A stretch of 8,571 bases of DNA from Erysipelotrichaceae bacterium (GTDB lineage Bacteria > Bacillota_I > Bacilli_A > Erysipelotrichales > Erysipelotrichaceae): contig DOKQ01000060.1 in assembly GCA_003510215.1 (NCBI GenBank), positions 1 to 8,571 on the forward strand, given 5' to 3'. This document shows, piece after piece, positions 6,462 through 8,571 of this stretch (its first letter is position 1; each line of letters opens with the position of its first letter). A program made the position numbers and the translations under genes. The notes under the pieces are model-generated. The model saw nothing but the letters and a program-made list of their open reading frames with translations. It was not told the origin of the DNA and searched no databases.

Positions 6462-6467
6462 TATAAT
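6462..6467 (+). promoter_or_regulatory. Possible -10 box before the radical SAM gene
   Basis: A perfect TATAAT lies 16 nt before the chosen ATG at 6484, but the -35 region (about 6439-6444, TAGATT) is poor. A start from it, near 6474, would trim the ribosome binding site. It may be chance in AT-rich DNA; the gene could equally be cotranscribed with the importer. Confidence 0.28.
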
Positions 6468-6483
6468 GATGAAGGTGATGAAC

Positions 6484-7323
6484 ATGCGTTTTAAACGAAT
6501 TTATGTTGAGATTACAAATGAATGCAACTTGCATTGCTCGTTTTGTGCCCAAAGCACAAAGCCGATTCGAGCGATGAGTTTAGACGAATTTCGGCATATC
6601 TGCTCGCAAATTCGTCCATATACAGACTACATTTACTTGCACATTCAAGGTGAGCCACTACTTCACCCTGAATTCGATCAAATGATTGAGATTGCTTCCT
6701 CCTATACTCTTTCCATACAATTAGTTACAAATGGTACGATGCTTTCGCACAAAAGAGAGATTTTATGTAAATATCCGGCAATTCGTCAAATAAGCATTTC
6801 GTTACAGTCTCTTGCGACCAGTGGTCGATTAAAAAGTCGTGAGTTTCGTGAACAGATCATCTCTGATGCTCGCCAACTGGCACAATGTGGTCGGTATGTA
6901 CAGTTCCGCTTGTGGACCTATAAAAAAGAAGAAATGACTTCAGAGTTGGTCGATTTCTTCAGTGAGATTGGCATTGATGATCTTGAGAAAATCTATCATC
7001 GTGGTCGAAGATATACAATTGAGGATGGTTTGTACATTTCTTTGGATGAAGAATTTAAGTGGCCGAACATTGAATCACTTAAATATACGGATCGTGGGGT
7101 CTGTTATGGAACCAAAACGATGATGGGTATTCTAAGTGATGGGACAGTTGTCCCCTGCTGTCTGGATTACAATGGCGTGATTGATTTTGGAAATATTTTT
7201 ACAGATTCATTTGAGTCCATGATATCATCTGAACGATTTATCAGAATGAATCAGGGACTTCTGCAGAATAAATTGACGGAACCATTATGTCAGCATTGCG
7301 GTTATCGGACTCGGTTTGATTAA
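6484..7323 (+). CDS. Radical SAM protein with C-terminal SPASM/twitch-like cluster domain, substrate unknown
   Basis: Predicted SAM-cleaving iron-sulfur enzyme of 279 residues. The canonical CxxxCxxC motif is C14, C18 and C21 within EITNECNLHCSFC, and the GEP motif that contacts SAM is at 56-58 (HIQGEPLLHPEF). The C-terminal part has C207, then PCC with C225/C226 in SDGTVVPCCLD, and C269/C272 in LCQHC, which fits one auxiliary [4Fe-4S] cluster of the SPASM/twitch kind. I chose the ATG at 6484, not the in-frame ATGs at 6466, 6469 or 6478, because AGGTGA (6473-6478) sits 5 nt upstream and family proteins begin right before the YVEITN strand. It follows the importer by 48 nt and ends at a bidirectional terminator. 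No candidate precursor peptide lies beside it, so peptide modification is not supported. The function is unknown; enzyme class is certain. Confidence 0.9.
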   Translation: MRFKRIYVEITNECNLHCSFCAQSTKPIRAMSLDEFRHICSQIRPYTDYIYLHIQGEPLLHPEFDQMIEIASSYTLSIQLVTNGTMLSHKREILCKYPAIRQISISLQSLATSGRLKSREFREQIISDARQLAQCGRYVQFRLWTYKKEEMTSELVDFFSEIGIDDLEKIYHRGRRYTIEDGLYISLDEEFKWPNIESLKYTDRGVCYGTKTMMGILSDGTVVPCCLDYNGVIDFGNIFTDSFESMISSERFIRMNQGLLQNKLTEPLCQHCGYRTRFD

Positions 7324-7330
7324 AATAAAG

Positions 7331-7364
7331 AAAAGGTGAATCTACCATGGTAGACTCACCTTTT
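7331..7364. terminator. Bidirectional intrinsic terminator between radical SAM gene and rbfA
   Basis: AAAAGGTGA (7331-7339) pairs with TCACCTTTT (7356-7364), and the inner TCTACC/GGTAGA arms (7341-7354) continue the stem after one A-C mismatch. A T-run (7361-7367) follows on the plus strand, and the mirrored A-rich left flank gives a U-tract on the minus strand. It sits between convergent stop codons at 7323 and 7366 and can serve both genes. Confidence 0.9.
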
Positions 7365-7365
7365 T

Positions 7366-7704
7366 TTAAACTTTGGAATTTTTTAGAATTTCATCAATGC
7401 GATTTCCTTTTTCAAGAGAATCGTCAATTTTGAATAATAACTCAGGTACTTTTCGAATGGTTAGACGAGAACCCAACTCACTGCGAATAAATCCTTTGGC
7501 TTTTTCAAGTGTAGCCATCTGCTCTTCATTGGATACTTCCTTATTTAGAAATGTCACAAAGATTTTTGCGATGGATAAATCACGCGTAAGCTCAACATCA
7601 GTAACTGTGATGAACTTGGCATTTGGATCCTTTACTTCAAACTGAAGAATTTCAGACACTTCTTTTCGGATAATCTGCTCTAAACGTTCTAATTTAATCG
7701 TCAT
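7366..7704 (-). CDS. rbfA: 30S ribosome-binding factor A
   Basis: Small KH-type RNA-binding protein that assists late maturation of the 30S subunit around the 5' end of 16S rRNA and aids growth in the cold. The 112-residue length is normal. The RLEQIIRKEVSEIL helix opens the protein, followed by the DPNAKFITVTDVELTRDLSIAKIFV strands (about 26-50, first part of the KH fold), the interrupted KH helix with the AxG feature at A69-K70-G71, and the conserved RKVPELLFKIDDS strand near 83-95. The ribosome binding site AGGAGG (7718-7713) overlaps the infB stop codon and lies 8 nt before the ATG, so expression is tied to infB. Transcription ends at the hairpin directly after its stop, whereas in many relatives it continues into truB. 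Confidence 0.96.
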   Translation of the reverse strand: MTIKLERLEQIIRKEVSEILQFEVKDPNAKFITVTDVELTRDLSIAKIFVTFLNKEVSNEEQMATLEKAKGFIRSELGSRLTIRKVPELLFKIDDSLEKGNRIDEILKNSKV

Positions 7705-7716
7705 GTTGCATTCCTC

Positions 7717-8571
7717 CTATTCGCGATCTACTTCTACTTCACCGAAGGCTTCGATGATATCTCCTTCTTTAATGTCGTTAAATCGTTCGATGGTGAGTCC
7801 ACAATCAAATCCGGCTGCAACTTCCTTCACATCGTTTTGGAAGCGTTTGAGCGAATTCAGACGGCCTGTAAAGGCAACGACACCATTACGAATTAAACGA
7901 ACTTCACAGTTGCGCACAAGCTTGCCATCGGTCACCATACAACCGGCAATGGTACCAATCCGAGAAACTTTAAAGATTTGACGCACAGAAGCCTGTCCAA
8001 GAATAACTTCTTCGAATACTGGTTCCAGCATCCCCTTCATCGCAGCTTCCATTTGTTCAACAACTTTATAAATGATGTTATGCAAACGAATGTCTACACC
8101 TTCTTCTGCGGCTTTCTTACGAATAGTCGCATCCGGGCGGACATTGAAACCGATAATGATCGCGCTCGATGCGGATGCAAGCATAATATCCGATTCACTG
8201 ATTGCACCTGCTGTCGAACGAATGACGTTTATACGGATACTTTCAACATCGATTTTTTCAAGTGAGCTTTTTACAGCCTCAGCACTACCCTGAACATCTG
8301 ATTTGATAATCAGTGGGATTTCCTGAACATTACCTTCTTTAATCTGACGGGACAGATCATCCAGGCTAAGAGCGCTGGTTGTTCTGCGTTCGGATTCAAT
8401 TTTGGTTTGAGATCGCTTATCAGCAATCATACGAGCCTGACGTTCATTACTGAAGGACTTAAATACATCTCCGGCAATCGGTACATCATTAAGCCCGATA
8501 ATTTCGACTGGGGTTGACGGTTTGGCTTCTTTGATTTCGCGACCACGATCATCGGTCATTTTGCGTACTCG
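7717..8571 (-). CDS. infB: Translation initiation factor IF-2, C-terminal part, 5' end outside window
   Basis: GTPase that places initiator fMet-tRNA on the ribosome and promotes subunit joining. The frame is open from the right edge (first codons R-V-R-K) and ends in TAG at 7719-7717, leaving 284 residues. The G domain lies outside the window. Present are the end of domain II with the MTDDRGREIKEAKPSTPVEIIGLNDVP block, a charged linker, domain III starting at IPLIIKSDVQGSAEAVKSSL, and domain IV (C2, the fMet-tRNA-binding domain) with the GTIAGCMVTDGK segment and a normal C terminus ending EVEVDRE. The internal ATG at 8559 is not the start, because conserved IF-2 sequence continues upstream of it in frame. 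rbfA follows after 12 nt, the usual order in bacteria. Confidence 0.97.
   Translation of the reverse strand, partial: RVRKMTDDRGREIKEAKPSTPVEIIGLNDVPIAGDVFKSFSNERQARMIADKRSQTKIESERRTTSALSLDDLSRQIKEGNVQEIPLIIKSDVQGSAEAVKSSLEKIDVESIRINVIRSTAGAISESDIMLASASSAIIIGFNVRPDATIRKKAAEEGVDIRLHNIIYKVVEQMEAAMKGMLEPVFEEVILGQASVRQIFKVSRIGTIAGCMVTDGKLVRNCEVRLIRNGVVAFTGRLNSLKRFQNDVKEVAAGFDCGLTIERFNDIKEGDIIEAFGEVEVDRE

Noticed and set aside
6436..6483. Precursor peptide gene next to the radical SAM protein (peptide-modification cluster)
   Set aside because: The gaps on both sides are only about 40-50 nt and hold no small open frame with a ribosome binding site.
2972..7365. Recently acquired mobile island between truB and rbfA
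   Set aside because: No transposase, integrase, tRNA site or flanking repeats are visible, and the composition by eye matches the flanks. An old rearrangement fits better.
7373..8293. Plus-strand open frames opposite rbfA and infB
   Set aside because: They are antisense to highly conserved genes and their translations look like low-complexity shadows.

Overview
The window looks like a chromosomal core region of a low-to-moderate G+C Gram-positive bacterium (Bacillota). The evidence is the AGGAGG-type ribosome binding sites, the lipoprotein-type binding protein, the lysine (L-box) riboswitch with a transcription-attenuation platform, and a gene set close to the nusA-infB-rbfA-truB-ribF cluster of Bacillota. 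Assignment below phylum (for example Erysipelotrichia) would be a guess. I see no transposase, integrase, phage gene, tRNA, rRNA or CRISPR array.

Layout. The left part, on the minus strand, reads truB (2971-2135), ribF (2134-1187) and an RsmF-type rRNA m5C methyltransferase (1179 to the left edge, 3' end missing). The gaps are 0 and 7 nt, so this is a tight operon. The right edge, also on the minus strand, carries the C-terminal part of infB (right edge to 7717) followed by rbfA (7704-7366). In most Bacillota rbfA runs directly, or nearly directly, into truB. Here the two are separated by about 4.4 kb of genes on the opposite strand: a TtcA-type tRNA thiolation enzyme (3042-3791), a three-gene amino-acid ABC importer (4101-6435) and a radical SAM protein (6484-7323). 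The block is bounded on the left by overlapping divergent promoters (2990-3022) and on the right by a bidirectional terminator (7331-7364) between the convergent ends of the radical SAM gene and rbfA.

Regulation. The 309-nt gap between ttcA and the importer holds a consensus-like promoter (TTGACA-17-TATAGT), a five-stem lysine riboswitch aptamer and an intrinsic terminator. Three mutually exclusive pairings can be read directly: aptamer stem P1, an antiterminator, and the terminator. The expected logic is that lysine abundance stops transcription ahead of the importer. This is the best evidence in the window that the importer carries lysine. A 9-bp perfect hairpin in the first codons of the permease gene and a 7-bp hairpin over the ATPase stop codon may set relative expression within the operon.

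Overall the genes serve ribosome and tRNA maturation (IF-2, RbfA, TruB, RsmF, TtcA), flavin cofactor synthesis (RibF) and lysine uptake, plus one radical SAM enzyme of unknown substrate. I found no convincing undescribed multi-gene system. The items most worth checking are the split operon, the overlapping divergent promoters, the hairpin inside the permease start region and the radical SAM protein.
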